Assembly: GCF_022429625.1 (NCBI RefSeq)
Contig: NZ_CP092483.1
Span: 2,542,001-2,606,000, forward strand
Origin: Devosia lacusdianchii
GTDB lineage: Bacteria; Pseudomonadota; Alphaproteobacteria; Rhizobiales; Devosiaceae
Direction: 5' to 3'
Length of the DNA stretch: 64,000 bases
In this document: positions 36,606 through 45,651 of the stretch, piece by piece
Numbering within the stretch: position 1 is the stretch's first letter
How the letters are laid out: each line of letters starts with the position of its first letter
The notes under the pieces: model-generated
What the model was told of the DNA's origin: nothing
The model's input: the letters and a program-made list of their open reading frames with translations, nothing else
The model's database searches: none
Program-made: the position numbers and the translations under genes

Positions 36606-37625
36606 ATGACTGCTCGCAAATTCGAGACGCGCCGCATCGGCAAAACGGCACTTGAAGTGACCACGCTGGGCCTCGGCTGCGCGTCACTGGCCGGCATTTT
36701 CACCGGCGTTCCGGCCGATCAGGCACGAGCCACGGTCGGTCACGCACTCGACAAGGGCCTGACCTATGTCGATACCGCACCGCAATACGGGCTTGGACGT
36801 TCCGAGCATCTGGTCGGCGACGTATTGCGTGAGCGGCGGGCGGGCGTGGTGCTGTCGACCAAGGTTGGCCGCTTGTTGAAACCGGTGCCGGTTGCCGAGC
36901 AGGACAAGGGCGCCTGGGTCGATCCGCTGCCCTTCAATCAGGTCTATGACTACTCCTACGACGGCATCATGCGCTCGTTCGACGACAGCCTGCAGCGGTT
37001 GGGCCTGAACGCGGTCGACATCGTCTATGTCCACGATATCGGCGCCGGCACCCACGGCGTCGAAGGCAACAAGCCGCTGTGGAAGCAGCTCGAAACCGGT
37101 GGCTACAAGGCCCTGCGCGAGTTGCGCGACGGCGGCGTGATCAAGGCCATCGGCCTTGGCGTCAACGAGTGGGAAGTGTTGATGGACGCCTTCGCACTGG
37201 GAGACTGGGACGTGTTCCTGCTCGCCGGGCGCTATACGCTGCTCGAACAGACCTCGCTCGATCCCTTCATGACGACCTGTATCAAGCGCGGCGCGTCCGT
37301 GGTCGTCGGCGGCCCGTTCAATTCCGGCATCCTGGTTGGCGGCGCCACGTTCAACTATGCCAAGGCGCCCGAAGCCATCGTCGCCAAGGTCCAGGCACTG
37401 GAAGCCGTCTGCCGCGAATTCGGCGTTCCCCTGCCCGCCGCCGCATTGCAATTCCCACTGACCCATCCGGCGGTCTGCAACGTGCTACCTGGCCCGCGTT
37501 CGCCAGCCGAGCTCGACGGCATCCTGGACTGGTGGGACGTCAAGGTGCCCGACGAATTGTGGACCACTCTCGCCGCCAAGGGCCTCCTGGCTCCGGGCAC
37601 GCCAATCCCCAGCGGCATGGCTTGA
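36606..37625 (+). CDS. Aldo/keto reductase (aldose 1-dehydrogenase-like)
   Basis: A 339-residue TIM-barrel oxidoreductase. The catalytic tetrad is readable: Asp and Tyr in YVDTAPQYGLGRSE, Lys in LSTKVGRL, His in IVYVHDIG. The opening RRIGKTALEVTTLGLGCASLAG and overall layout resemble D-threo-aldose 1-dehydrogenase / L-fucose dehydrogenase. It would oxidise an aldose to a lactone, followed by a dehydratase or AraD1 step. It lies 53 bp after the AraD1 gene with a GGAGGG ribosome-binding site, so a two-gene operon is likely. Confidence 0.85.
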   Translation: MTARKFETRRIGKTALEVTTLGLGCASLAGIFTGVPADQARATVGHALDKGLTYVDTAPQYGLGRSEHLVGDVLRERRAGVVLSTKVGRLLKPVPVAEQDKGAWVDPLPFNQVYDYSYDGIMRSFDDSLQRLGLNAVDIVYVHDIGAGTHGVEGNKPLWKQLETGGYKALRELRDGGVIKAIGLGVNEWEVLMDAFALGDWDVFLLAGRYTLLEQTSLDPFMTTCIKRGASVVVGGPFNSGILVGGATFNYAKAPEAIVAKVQALEAVCREFGVPLPAAALQFPLTHPAVCNVLPGPRSPAELDGILDWWDVKVPDELWTTLAAKGLLAPGTPIPSGMA

Positions 37626-37649
37626 CGAATCCGGGGCGGCGGCACTAAA

Positions 37650-37669
37650 TATAACCTACCGGTTTTATA
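37650..37669. promoter_or_regulatory. Candidate ArsR operator (second module)
   Basis: ATAACC and GGTTTTAT form an imperfect inverted repeat around TACC, 16 nt before the ATG of the downstream ArsR gene. The position fits autoregulation; the symmetry is only partial. Confidence 0.4.
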
Positions 37670-37684
37670 GCCTGCAGGTACTCC

Positions 37685-38038
37685 ATGCCGTCGCCCGCCG
37701 CACTCGATGCCACGTTTCAGGCGCTCGCCGATCCCACGCGCCGCGCTATTCTTGCGCGCCTGGCGCAGGGAGAAGCATCGGTCATGGAGCTGGCTGCACC
37801 GTTTGATATGAGCCAGCCGGCCATTTCTAAGCATTTGAAGGTGCTGGAGAATGCCGGGCTGATCTCGCGTGGCCGCGATGCGCAGCGCCGTCCCTGCAAG
37901 CTGGAAGCCAAGCCATTGGCCGAAGCGACCGGCTGGTTGATCGAATATCGAAAATACTGGGAAACGCAGTTCGAACGGCTGGACGACCTGCTCGGCGAGC
38001 TCAAGCGCCTCGAAGCGATGGCCGGCAAAAACAACTGA
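37685..38038 (+). CDS. ArsR-family transcriptional regulator (second module)
   Basis: A 117-residue winged-helix protein: FQALADPTRRAILARLAQGE opening, recognition helix PFDMSQPAISKHLKVLENAGLI, and a wing RGRDAQRRPCKLEA. It ends YRKYWETQFERLDDLLGELK, a tail typical of ArsR regulators that partner SRPBCC genes. No metal-sensing Cys pair is present. It is first of a three-gene unit with the SRPBCC and small membrane genes. It is distinct from the pair at 5697-6349, sharing the arrangement but with low identity. Confidence 0.87.
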   Translation: MPSPAALDATFQALADPTRRAILARLAQGEASVMELAAPFDMSQPAISKHLKVLENAGLISRGRDAQRRPCKLEAKPLAEATGWLIEYRKYWETQFERLDDLLGELKRLEAMAGKNN

Positions 38039-38048
38039 GGAGACGACG

Positions 38049-38546
38049 ATGGGCTTTGGTGGACCGCTGACCATAACCACGCCAACCGACACCCAGATCG
38101 TCATCGTCAGGCAATTCGACGCGCCGCGGCATCTGGTGTTCGCGTGCTACACGCAGGCGCCGCTGATCAAGCGCTGGCTCAACGGCGCCGAAGGCTGGAT
38201 CATGACGGTCTGCGAGTTCGAGGCCAAGGTGGGCGGAAAGTACCGCTATGAGTGGAAAGCGCCCAGCGGCTACGTAATGGGCATGGGCGGCGTGATCCGC
38301 GAGATCGAGCCGGTCGAACGTGTCGTCAGCGCAGAACTGTTCGACGATGACTGGACCGGCGGCGAGACTGTCTCCACCCTGCGCTTCGACGAAGAGCAGC
38401 AGCGGACGACGTTGACCAACACCATCAACTATTCCTCCAAAGAGGCCCGCGACGGCGCGCTCAAGACGCCCATGGCGGATGGGATGGAGTTTGGATACAA
38501 AAAGCTGGATCAGGTACTGGCGGAACTGGCAGGAGCGGCGCCATGA
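38049..38546 (+). CDS. SRPBCC (AHSA1-type) protein
   Basis: A 165-residue START-fold protein of the AHSA1 group: IVIVRQFDAPRHLVFACYTQ opening, RWLNGAEGWIMTVCEFEAKVGGKYRYEW, and TTLTNTINYSSKEARDGAL late. The ligand is unknown. It starts 10 bp after arsR with a GAGGAGACG ribosome-binding site and overlaps the next start by 4 bp (ATGA), so the three genes are coupled. Confidence 0.87.
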   Translation: MGFGGPLTITTPTDTQIVIVRQFDAPRHLVFACYTQAPLIKRWLNGAEGWIMTVCEFEAKVGGKYRYEWKAPSGYVMGMGGVIREIEPVERVVSAELFDDDWTGGETVSTLRFDEEQQRTTLTNTINYSSKEARDGALKTPMADGMEFGYKKLDQVLAELAGAAP

Positions 38547-38725
38547 ACGATCCACGAGTCTCGGCCATCATCTGTGGGCTCGTCGCGCTGTGGCTTGGCT
38601 ACACGATTTTCTTCGCGGCGGAAGCACCCAGCCAGATTTTGTCGATCATGCAATGGATATTCTTTATCTGCGCCATTGCCGGACTGGCTGCAGCCGTGGC
38701 CCGGATGACCCGCGGCGGCCGCTAG
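38543..38725 (+). CDS. Small two-segment membrane protein
   Basis: A 60-residue protein with two hydrophobic segments (AIICGLVALWLGYTIFFAA and MQWIFFICAIAGLAAAVA) and a basic C-terminus (RMTRGGR). The family is not recognised. Its ATG overlaps the TGA of the SRPBCC gene, indicating coupled translation and a shared role. Its TAG is one base from the stop of the convergent DUF2237 gene. Confidence 0.65.
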   Translation: MNDPRVSAIICGLVALWLGYTIFFAAEAPSQILSIMQWIFFICAIAGLAAAVARMTRGGR

Positions 38726-38726
38726 T

Positions 38727-39122
38727 TCAGTTCAAATCCAGGGCATAGGCCCTCAGCACCCCTGGCGGGATAAGTCCAAGCACGGCCTGATTGGTGGAGC
38801 GGAGGTAGACACGCGGCGCCCGCCCGGCCTCATGCGCCTGCAGCCAGCGCTGAGCAACCAGGCACCAGCGATCGCCGGCAACCAGGCCCGGAAACGAGAA
38901 TTGCGGCATCGGCGTCGAGAGGTCATTGCCCACCGACGCCGAGAATTCGAGAAAGGCCTCCGTCGCCTCGATACAGACCAGATGCACGGCGGCACTGTCC
39001 GGCCCGGCAGCACAATAGCCGGTGCGGAAAAAGCCGGTCAGCGGATTGTTGGAGCATGGCAGCAGGGCTTCGCCGAGAACGTTGAGCTCGGTTGGCCCCG
39101 GGAAACGCCCTTGCTCGTTCAA
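38727..39122 (-). CDS. DUF2237 family protein
   Basis: A 131-residue protein with the family pattern NVLGEALLPCSNNPLTGFFR, GYCAAGPDSAAVHLVCIEAT, FLEFSASVGNDLSTPMPQFS and FPGLVAGDRWCLVAQRW. The function is unknown. The start is TTG at 39122, overlapping the cckA stop by 4 bp (TTGA), so translation would be coupled to cckA. This family is often found in proteobacteria as a stand-alone gene. Confidence 0.85.
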   Translation of the reverse strand: MNEQGRFPGPTELNVLGEALLPCSNNPLTGFFRTGYCAAGPDSAAVHLVCIEATEAFLEFSASVGNDLSTPMPQFSFPGLVAGDRWCLVAQRWLQAHEAGRAPRVYLRSTNQAVLGLIPPGVLRAYALDLN

Positions 39123-41692
39123 TTGACCTCGTCCTTGCCCAGCTTCTGCAGCACTTCCTTGACCTTCGAATTGATCTGGTCGAGCGAATAGGGCTTGGGC
39201 AGGAACTCGACGCTTTGGTCGTCCTCGATATCGCGGCGCACGCTTTCCTCGGCATAGCCGGACACGAAGATGACCTTGAGCGTCGGCATGGTTTCGCGAA
39301 CATGCTTGAGCAAAGTCGGCCCATCCATTTCCGGCATCACCACGTCGGAGATCATCAGGTCGACCTTGAAATCGAGGTCTTCCAGCACCTCCAGCGCCTC
39401 TTCGCCGCCGTCGGCCTCGAAGACTTCGTAGCCGGTGGCGCGCAGGGCCTGGGCGGAGAAAGCCCGCACGCTCTCTTCGTCTTCGACCAGCAAGATGCGC
39501 TCGTGGCCGGTCAAATCACGCACCGGCGCCGCCGCTGCGGCGACCTTCGCTGCTACCTCGGTGGCGCTTGCTACGTAGCGCGGCAGGAAAATCTTGAACG
39601 TGGTGCCGACCCCAACGGTGGAGACCGGGTAGATATAGCCCTCGGTCTGCTTGACGATGCCATAGACCGTCGAAAGGCCGAGGCCCGTACCCTTGCCGAG
39701 CTCCTTGGTGGTGAAGAATGGCTCGAAGATCTTCTCGATGATCTCCGGGCTCATGCCGGTGCCGGTATCCTGCACGTCGATCAGCACGTAGTCGTTCGGC
39801 ACCATGCCCTCGAAGGTCATGGTCTCGGCCTCGGCGCGCTCGACATTGGAGGTGCGGATGGTGATCGCGCCGCCATTGCTCATGGCATCACGGGCATTGA
39901 CCACGAGGTTGATGATGACCTGCTCGAGCTGCACCACGTCGGCTCGCACGGGCCAGATATTGCGGCCGTGCTCGACCGCCAGGGTGTTCTTTTCACCGAT
40001 CATGCGCTTGAGCAGCACGGTCAGGTCGTCGACGATCAGCGGCAGTTCCAGCACCTGAGGGCGCAGGGTCTGGCGACGGGAAAAGGCCAGCAATTGCCGG
40101 GTCAGGCCGGCGGCGCGATTGGCGTTCTGCTTGATCTGCATCAGCTCGCCGAAGGACGGATCGCCCGGCTTGTGCTTGAGCAGCAGCAGGTCGGAAAAGC
40201 CGATAATGGCGGTCAGCAGATTGTTGAAATCGTGCGCTACGCCGCCAGCAAGCTGGCCAACTGCTTGCATTTTCTGGCTCTGGGCGAACTGCGCCTCGAG
40301 CTTGCGCTGATCGGTCATATCGAGCGCGTAGACATTGACCTGCTCGGGCGAACCGGCGCTCATCTCCGATGCCGAAAGATAGAGCCGCACCGCGTGGTCA
40401 CCCTCGACGCTCAGCAAGGCGTCGACCGGATCGATCTCGGACCGATGCGCGGCCGCGTCAGCCATGGCCCGCCCGAACTTGTCGCGGCTGCCTTCGCCAA
40501 TAAGATCGCTCAGCGGTTGCAGTTCGATGCTCTTTTCCTCGCCAGACCAGCGGAAAATGCGCCCGAACGGGGCATTGGTGCGGATGATGCGCCCTTCCCC
40601 ATCCAGCGTCGCGATGGCGAAGGGCGTGTCGTTGAAGAAGCGCGAGAAGCGGACCTCGGCGGCGCGGAGTTCTTCCTCGGTATCGGGGGCATTCGATTTG
40701 TCGAGCACCAGCGTGCGCGTCTCGCCCAGTTCGCCATCGGCGAGGCGCGCCGCGCGATGCAGCAGGCGCACCGGCAGACTTGTGCCATTCCGGCGAACGA
40801 GGTCGATATCGATGATCTCGGTGCGGATTTCACCGTCGCCGCGACCCCGCATCAACAGCGTGGCACCATCGCCGCGCACGATGTCGCTCAACCCCAGATG
40901 GCCGGAGTTGAATTCGGCCAGGTCATAGCCGAGCCAGTCGGTCAGCGTCGAATTGAGATACTGGATGCGGCCATGGGCATCTGCCGAGAAGAAACCAGCC
41001 GGGGAATGGTCAAGATAGTCGATGGCGCGCTGCAGGTCGCGGAAGGCACTCTCGTTGTTGTCGCGGTCGCGGGTGATGTCTTCGACCGACCAGATCGCCA
41101 GCGGCTTCTTGGCTTCGTCGGACTCGGGCAGCGGCCGCACCCCAACGCGATACCAGAACGCCTTGTTGCTATCGGCAAGTGAGCCGCCCAGCCCGCCGAC
41201 GATCCGCACATCCTCGACGGCGGCGCGGCCATCCTTGGCGGCGCGCGAGAGGCGGTAGATGGCCTCGCTGGCATCAGATTGCCCGGCAAACAGGCGTGGC
41301 ACGCCAACCGGCACCCCATTGGTCATCGCGCCGGCGAAGCTGCCATAGTGGGCGTTGACGTAGGAAATCTTGCCATCGCGATCGGAGACTACGGCCCCGA
41401 ACGGCAGACTATCGACCACGGCGTTGGAAACGGTCCGGCGCTCCTCGCCGTTGGCGAAGCGGAACAGTCCGGCGGCAAAGCCAAAGAGGCAGAACACGCC
41501 GACGACGGCAAGGATGCCGACAAAGGTCATGATCAGGTCGGCCGAAATCCGATCGCCGAACAGCGAAAACGCCACGGCGATGGCGACCAGCACGATTGCG
41601 AGCACGATCACGCGCCAGAGGCCAGCGCTGCTGCGTCCCGCGGCGACCAGCGGATCGGGATAGTTGTCCTCGCCTGTTGGCGTCGATGCCAT
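39119..41692 (-). CDS. cckA: Hybrid histidine kinase CckA
   Basis: An 857-residue hybrid kinase. Two membrane segments (about 27-45 and 52-78) precede three PAS-like regions (85-205, 217-330, 345-460). HisKA holds His487 in [14 protein letters not shown]; the ATPase has N599, DTGTGMS (642-648) and GKGTGLGLS (667-675); the receiver has Asp783 in ISDVVMP and Lys833 in LPKPYS. This is the CckA layout. CckA phosphorylates ChpT, and through it CtrA and CpdR, controlling cell cycle and motility. It ends the minus-strand series after flhB, with a 395-bp repeat-filled gap between them. Confidence 0.93.
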   Translation of the reverse strand: MASTPTGEDNYPDPLVAAGRSSAGLWRVIVLAIVLVAIAVAFSLFGDRISADLIMTFVGILAVVGVFCLFGFAAGLFRFANGEERRTVSNAVVDSLPFGAVVSDRDGKISYVNAHYGSFAGAMTNGVPVGVPRLFAGQSDASEAIYRLSRAAKDGRAAVEDVRIVGGLGGSLADSNKAFWYRVGVRPLPESDEAKKPLAIWSVEDITRDRDNNESAFRDLQRAIDYLDHSPAGFFSADAHGRIQYLNSTLTDWLGYDLAEFNSGHLGLSDIVRGDGATLLMRGRGDGEIRTEIIDIDLVRRNGTSLPVRLLHRAARLADGELGETRTLVLDKSNAPDTEEELRAAEVRFSRFFNDTPFAIATLDGEGRIIRTNAPFGRIFRWSGEEKSIELQPLSDLIGEGSRDKFGRAMADAAAHRSEIDPVDALLSVEGDHAVRLYLSASEMSAGSPEQVNVYALDMTDQRKLEAQFAQSQKMQAVGQLAGGVAHDFNNLLTAIIGFSDLLLLKHKPGDPSFGELMQIKQNANRAAGLTRQLLAFSRRQTLRPQVLELPLIVDDLTVLLKRMIGEKNTLAVEHGRNIWPVRADVVQLEQVIINLVVNARDAMSNGGAITIRTSNVERAEAETMTFEGMVPNDYVLIDVQDTGTGMSPEIIEKIFEPFFTTKELGKGTGLGLSTVYGIVKQTEGYIYPVSTVGVGTTFKIFLPRYVASATEVAAKVAAAAAPVRDLTGHERILLVEDEESVRAFSAQALRATGYEVFEADGGEEALEVLEDLDFKVDLMISDVVMPEMDGPTLLKHVRETMPTLKVIFVSGYAEESVRRDIEDDQSVEFLPKPYSLDQINSKVKEVLQKLGKDEVN

Positions 41693-41882
41693 GGGTCAAT
41701 GTGCTCCGTAGCCAGTGAGTCGGGCGAATCAGGCGCTATCTGATGGTCTAGCAAATGCCCCACCGCTACGGGAGGGAGAACGGCGTTTTCAACATTGCAT
41801 GACGCCAGAGTGCGACTTTGGCGTGTCGTGGGCAAGACGAAGCGCTGCCCGGCCATCCACCGCTACCGGTTCACACACAATC

Positions 41883-42057
41883 GTCACCCTCGGGTCAAGC
41901 CCGAGGGTGACGTGCAGTGGGTGGCTTGGCCACTGGATGATGCGGATAGCCACGGACATGGATCCCGGCCTGCGCCGGGATGACATCGGGGAAGGTATGG
42001 TTGTCCTGCTGCCATACCTTCCACGCACCGGCGTTCCCTCGGGCTTGACCCGAGGGC
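41883..42057. repeat. Composite repeat region: family B arms around a family A arm
   Basis: Within the 395-bp gap between flhB and cckA: a family B palindrome (41883-41911; GTCACCCTCGGG facing CCCGAGGGTGAC), a single family A arm (41959-41983), a separate 9-bp perfect hairpin AAGGTATGG/CCATACCTT (41992-42020), and a second family B arm (42036-42057). It appears to be nested insertions of two repeat families. The remaining bases (41693-41882) show no gene. Confidence 0.8.
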
Positions 42058-42087
42058 CACTCGCCGCGTGCGTGGCAGCGTATTGCC

Positions 42088-43170
42088 CTACCCCGCCTTC
42101 CAGTTGGCGCCCTTCTTCAGTCGCATCACGAAGCCGATGACTTCGGCCACTGCCTTGAAGTGCTCGTTGGGAATGGTGTCGTCCACCTCGACGCTGGCGA
42201 AGAGAGCGCGCGCCAGCGGCGGGTTCTCGACGATCGGCACGTCGTGTTCCTTGGCCAGCTCGCGGATGCGAAACGCCACGGCGTCGGCGCCCTTGGCCAC
42301 GCATTGGGGGGCACCCATGGCCCGGTCGTATTTGAGCGCCACGGCAAAGTGCGTCGGGTTGGTGATGACCACGGTAGCATCGGGCACCGCCGCCATCATG
42401 CGTTTGCGCGAGCGCTCGTGCCGCAACTGGCGGATGCGGCCCTTGACCTTCGGGTCGCCTTCCATCTGCTTGTATTCGTCGCGGGTCTCCTGAACCGTCA
42501 TCATCTGCCGCTTCCACCATTTCTGGCGGACATAGATGTAGTCAGCCAGCGCGATGATGGTGACGATCGCCAGGGTGGCCCCGAAAATTTTGAGCCCGAT
42601 CTCCTGAAAGTCGGCGAGCATGATGAGCGGGTCGGCGGTCATCATCGTGTCCAGCCGATCCCGCTCGGGCCAGACGACGAAGAACAGGACGATACCGACC
42701 ACCGTGATCTTGAAGATGCCCTTGCCGAAATTGACCAGCGACTCGCTCGAAAACAGCCGCTTGGCTCCCGCAAACGGTGAAATCTTGGAGAACTTCGGCG
42801 TGATCGGCTCGGCCGAGACCAAAGGTCGATGTTGGATCAGGTTGGCAGCCACAGCGCAGGACGACAAAATGACCAGTGGCACCATAACGGTACCGAGCAG
42901 CGCCCAAGCCAGGCCGTTGAAGAACACCGAGAAGCCCGAACCGCCCAACTCGAACTGGTCGGCATTGGCCATGACCACCTTGAGCGGCCCCATCAGCGAG
43001 GCGGCGGTCGATGGCGCCAGCATGGCGAATATGACGGCCGAACCCAGCAGCATGAACCAGGTGACCACCTCCTGGCTCTTGGCGACATCGCCCTTCTTAT
43101 GGGCGTCCTCGAGCTTCTTTTGAGAAGGATCTTCAGTTTTACTGGCCTGTTCGGGAGCTTCATCAGACAT
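42088..43170 (-). CDS. flhB: Flagellar export switch protein FlhB
   Basis: A 360-residue inner-membrane component of the flagellar type III export gate. It has four hydrophobic segments in the first 210 residues and the self-cleavage site NPTH at 271-274, followed by the cytoplasmic substrate-specificity domain with FAVALKYDRAMGAP and VENPPLARALF. The N-terminal SQKKLEDAHKKGDVAKSQEV is typical. It starts 4 bp after the fliR stop. Confidence 0.95.
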   Translation of the reverse strand: MSDEAPEQASKTEDPSQKKLEDAHKKGDVAKSQEVVTWFMLLGSAVIFAMLAPSTAASLMGPLKVVMANADQFELGGSGFSVFFNGLAWALLGTVMVPLVILSSCAVAANLIQHRPLVSAEPITPKFSKISPFAGAKRLFSSESLVNFGKGIFKITVVGIVLFFVVWPERDRLDTMMTADPLIMLADFQEIGLKIFGATLAIVTIIALADYIYVRQKWWKRQMMTVQETRDEYKQMEGDPKVKGRIRQLRHERSRKRMMAAVPDATVVITNPTHFAVALKYDRAMGAPQCVAKGADAVAFRIRELAKEHDVPIVENPPLARALFASVEVDDTIPNEHFKAVAEVIGFVMRLKKGANWKAG

Positions 43171-43174
43171 CCTG

Positions 43175-43942
43175 TCAGCCCCTCCACATCGCCAGATGGT
43201 TCTCGAAACCGGTGATGTACCAACCCATCATCATGGTCAGCAGCAACGCCAGCAGGATCAGGCCAACAAGAATGTTGGCCGGCATGAGGACGAAGAACAC
43301 CTGCATGGCCGGCATCAGGCGGGCGAGGATGCCCGCGCCCAGGTTGAAAACCAGGCCGAAGACGATGAACGGCGCCGACATCTGAATGCCGATGGTGAAG
43401 GCGCTGCTGACGGTGCGGATCGCCAGTTGCGCCGCATCATCGAACATCAGGGGCGCATCGAGCGGGAATACGATGTAGCTGTCATAGGTCGCGGCCAGAG
43501 CCACGTGGTGCAGATCGGTCGCGAAGATCAGCACCATGCCGAGGAAGCTGAGAAAGCTGCCGAACACCGCGCCCTGAATGCCACCCTGCGTGGGGTCAGC
43601 CGCCATGGCGACGGAAAGACCGGACTGGAACGCGATGATCGCCCCGGCGACCTGCGTCGCCATAACCGTGATACGGGCGATCGCACCCAGCATCAGGCCG
43701 ATAGCCAGCTCGTGAAAGATCAGGCCGACGATATTCATGATGTCGTCGGGCATGGCCGGCAGGCTGGGCGACAGCAGCGGATAGACCACGAGTGTGAAGG
43801 CCAGCGCGAAGCTGAGCCGCATGCGCGCCGGGATCATGTCCTCGCCCAGCGCCGGCATCAGCATCAGGATAGCCCCGATGCGCGAGAACAGCAGCAGGTA
43901 GAGAAAGGCCGTATTGGGCAGCCAATCCAGCCCGATGGTCAC
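43175..43942 (-). CDS. fliR: Flagellar export gate protein FliR
   Basis: A 255-residue polytopic membrane protein of the export gate. It has six or so hydrophobic segments, and the family stretches FLYLLLFSRIGAILMLMPAL, IPARMRLSFALAFTLVVYP, and FELAIG-like FHELAIGLMLGAIARI. FliR forms the gate with FliP and FliQ. It starts 2 bp after the fliQ stop and runs into flhB. Confidence 0.94.
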   Translation of the reverse strand: MTIGLDWLPNTAFLYLLLFSRIGAILMLMPALGEDMIPARMRLSFALAFTLVVYPLLSPSLPAMPDDIMNIVGLIFHELAIGLMLGAIARITVMATQVAGAIIAFQSGLSVAMAADPTQGGIQGAVFGSFLSFLGMVLIFATDLHHVALAATYDSYIVFPLDAPLMFDDAAQLAIRTVSSAFTIGIQMSAPFIVFGLVFNLGAGILARLMPAMQVFFVLMPANILVGLILLALLLTMMMGWYITGFENHLAMWRG

Positions 43943-43944
43943 CG

Positions 43945-44211
43945 TCAGCCGCCCACGATAATCATGTCGATCACCCGGTTCATGTAGCCGCCCATAGTGG
44001 CGCCGAGAAACGGCAGCGTCAGCAGCATGGTGATGAAGATGGCGATGATCTTGGGCACGAAGACCAGGGTCTGCTCCTGAATCTGTGTCAGCGCCTGGAA
44101 CAGTGCGATGATCACGCCGACCAGCAACCCGACGATCATCATCGGCGCGGAGACGATGATGAGGGTCCAGATGCCGTCGGAGGCGATATCGAGTACTTCG
44201 GCGCCGGTCAT
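43945..44211 (-). CDS. fliQ: Flagellar export gate protein FliQ
   Basis: An 88-residue protein with two hydrophobic segments (WTLIIVSAPMMIVGLLVGVI and FVPKIIAIFITMLLTLPFLG) joined by the conserved FQALTQIQEQTL. It is the standard length for FliQ. ATG 44211 is preferred over a start 6 codons upstream. It is the first of fliQ-fliR-flhB; the 201 bp between it and fliE contain a family B repeat. Confidence 0.94.
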   Translation of the reverse strand: MTGAEVLDIASDGIWTLIIVSAPMMIVGLLVGVIIALFQALTQIQEQTLVFVPKIIAIFITMLLTLPFLGATMGGYMNRVIDMIIVGG

Positions 44212-44292
44212 ATCTGTCTCATTGCGCACGAATCGCGTGCTGTCAGTTTACGCCCGGCAACGAGTTCGCGCGATGACCAAACAGCCACCAGA

Positions 44293-44376
44293 CGTCACCC
44301 TCGGGCTTGACCCGAGGGCACTACACTTGCTGAACGCGATCAAAGTGAAGAGCCCTCGGGTCAAGCCCGAGGGTGA
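44293..44376. repeat. Intergenic inverted repeat, family B (copy 2)
   Basis: Arms 44293-44318 and 44351-44376 match those at 7717-7799 almost exactly, and the 32-nt spacer is also related. It lies inside the flagellar series between fliE and fliQ, so it is either a read-through structure or an attenuator splitting two operons. Confidence 0.87.
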
Positions 44377-44412
44377 CGCGCCGTGGTGGCGGCCATTTTT
44401 GAACAGATATCT

Positions 44413-44748
44413 CTAGATCGGCATCCGCATGATTTCTTCGTAGGCCGAGATCACCCGGTCGCGGATGGTGACCATGCTTTCGATGGCGATTTCGGTTTCG
44501 CTGAGGGCGGTGACCATGTCGACGACATTGGCCTTGCCATTGACCATATCGATGGCCATCGCATCCGAGGTCTTGCCGGCGTCCACGACGCCCTGCACCT
44601 GCTGGGCGAGCATGTCGGCGAAGGTGCCGCCGTTGCTGGGCGCGGCCAGGGCCGTCAGATCGGTGTTTGGCTTGGCGGCCTGGTTGATCAGCCGGCTGGC
44701 ATTGCCATAGGCGGCGGTAGCAGCATTGAAGGTGGTGTTAATGGCCAT
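44413..44748 (-). CDS. fliE: Flagellar hook-basal body protein FliE
   Basis: A 111-residue protein that links the MS ring to the rod. The C-terminal signature AKTSDAMAIDMVNGKANVVDMVTALSE-like region (AMAIDMVNGKANVVDM, SETEIAIESMVTIRDRVI) is typical. It has no signal peptide, as expected for a type III export substrate. It lies 17 bp after flgC. Confidence 0.93.
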   Translation of the reverse strand: MAINTTFNAATAAYGNASRLINQAAKPNTDLTALAAPSNGGTFADMLAQQVQGVVDAGKTSDAMAIDMVNGKANVVDMVTALSETEIAIESMVTIRDRVISAYEEIMRMPI

Positions 44749-44765
44749 GGCTGTTCCCTGCCCGA

Positions 44766-45176
44766 TCAGCCGCGCAGGATATCGAGCGTGCGCCCGAGCA
44801 TCTGGCGCGTCACGGTGACGACGTTGAGATTGGCCTCGTAGGTGCGCTGGGCCTCGCGCATGTCCATCGTCTCGATCAACGAATTGACGTTGGGATACTG
44901 GACATAACCCGCCGCGTCGGCCGCAGGATGACCGGGCTCGTAGCGGGAGCTGAAATCGCTCATGTCATAGGCCAGCTTGCCGACCTCGACGATCTTGCCG
45001 CCAACCTCGGCGTCGAAGACGGTCTCGAAGGTCGGTATGCGGCGCCTATAGGGCTCGTCGCCCGGCGCCTTGCCGGCGGAATCCGCATTGGCGAGGTTCT
45101 CGGCGATAACCCGCATGCGCGCGGTCTGCGCATGCAGGCCCGTGGCGGCAATCTTGAGGGAGGCATTGAAGTCCAT
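44766..45176 (-). CDS. flgC: Proximal rod protein FlgC
   Basis: A 136-residue rod protein exported by the flagellar system. It opens FNASLKIAATGLHAQTARMR with the following ENLANADSAG, and ends MDMREAQRTYEANLNVVTVTR, as the family does. ATG 45176 begins at this motif; a longer frame upstream overlaps flgB and is not used. It lies 11 bp after flgB. Confidence 0.94.
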   Translation of the reverse strand: MDFNASLKIAATGLHAQTARMRVIAENLANADSAGKAPGDEPYRRRIPTFETVFDAEVGGKIVEVGKLAYDMSDFSSRYEPGHPAADAAGYVQYPNVNSLIETMDMREAQRTYEANLNVVTVTRQMLGRTLDILRG

Positions 45177-45187
45177 GAGCCCTACTC

Positions 45188-45595
45188 CTAGGCCTGCCGG
45201 CCGAGCGCGGTTCTGAGAATTTTGATCGACTTGCTGTAGAGGCCCGTCGCAGCCTGATAGTCCATCAGGTTGGTCGTGACCTTCATCATCTCGTCCTCGA
45301 GCGTCACACCATTGCCTTCCGGCGTGATTTCGAAGTTCGCCATGCGCTGGGCGCCAAAGGCGCCGCCCTCGCTGCTGGCGACCGAAAAATGCATCGGCTG
45401 GGTGGCCGTGGTGGAGACCGTTGCCGACGAGAAGGCGCCGCTCTGTTCGGCGAAATCGTACTGCGCCAGATCGCGACCCCGGTAACCGGGAGTTTCCGCA
45501 TTTGCCACGTTCTCGGCCAACAGGCCTTGACGAGTCTGATGCCAACGCATTTTGTCTGCGAGCGCCGTGAAGACCGGCATATTCATAAGGCCCAT
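45188..45595 (-). CDS. flgB: Proximal rod protein FlgB
   Basis: A 135-residue rod protein: FTALADKMRWHQTRQGLLAE opening, then NVANAETPGYRGRDLAQYDF. It ends YSKSIKILRTALGR. ATG 45595 has GGGAG 9 nt upstream, which decides between it and ATGs 3 and 5 codons later. It is the first gene of flgB-flgC-fliE, with a CtrA box 57 bp upstream. Confidence 0.93.
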   Translation of the reverse strand: MGLMNMPVFTALADKMRWHQTRQGLLAENVANAETPGYRGRDLAQYDFAEQSGAFSSATVSTTATQPMHFSVASSEGGAFGAQRMANFEITPEGNGVTLEDEMMKVTTNLMDYQAATGLYSKSIKILRTALGRQA

Positions 45596-45651
45596 CGGCC
45601 GATACTCCCGCGAGTCTCGATGCGTGATGGGCAAATCTTGCCGGGCTATGG

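Noticed and set aside
39092..41182. Open frame of 696 codons antisense to cckA
   Set aside because: It is the complement shadow of a high-G+C coding gene, with His/Arg/Gln-rich composition and no recognisable motif. cckA on the other strand is complete and conserved.
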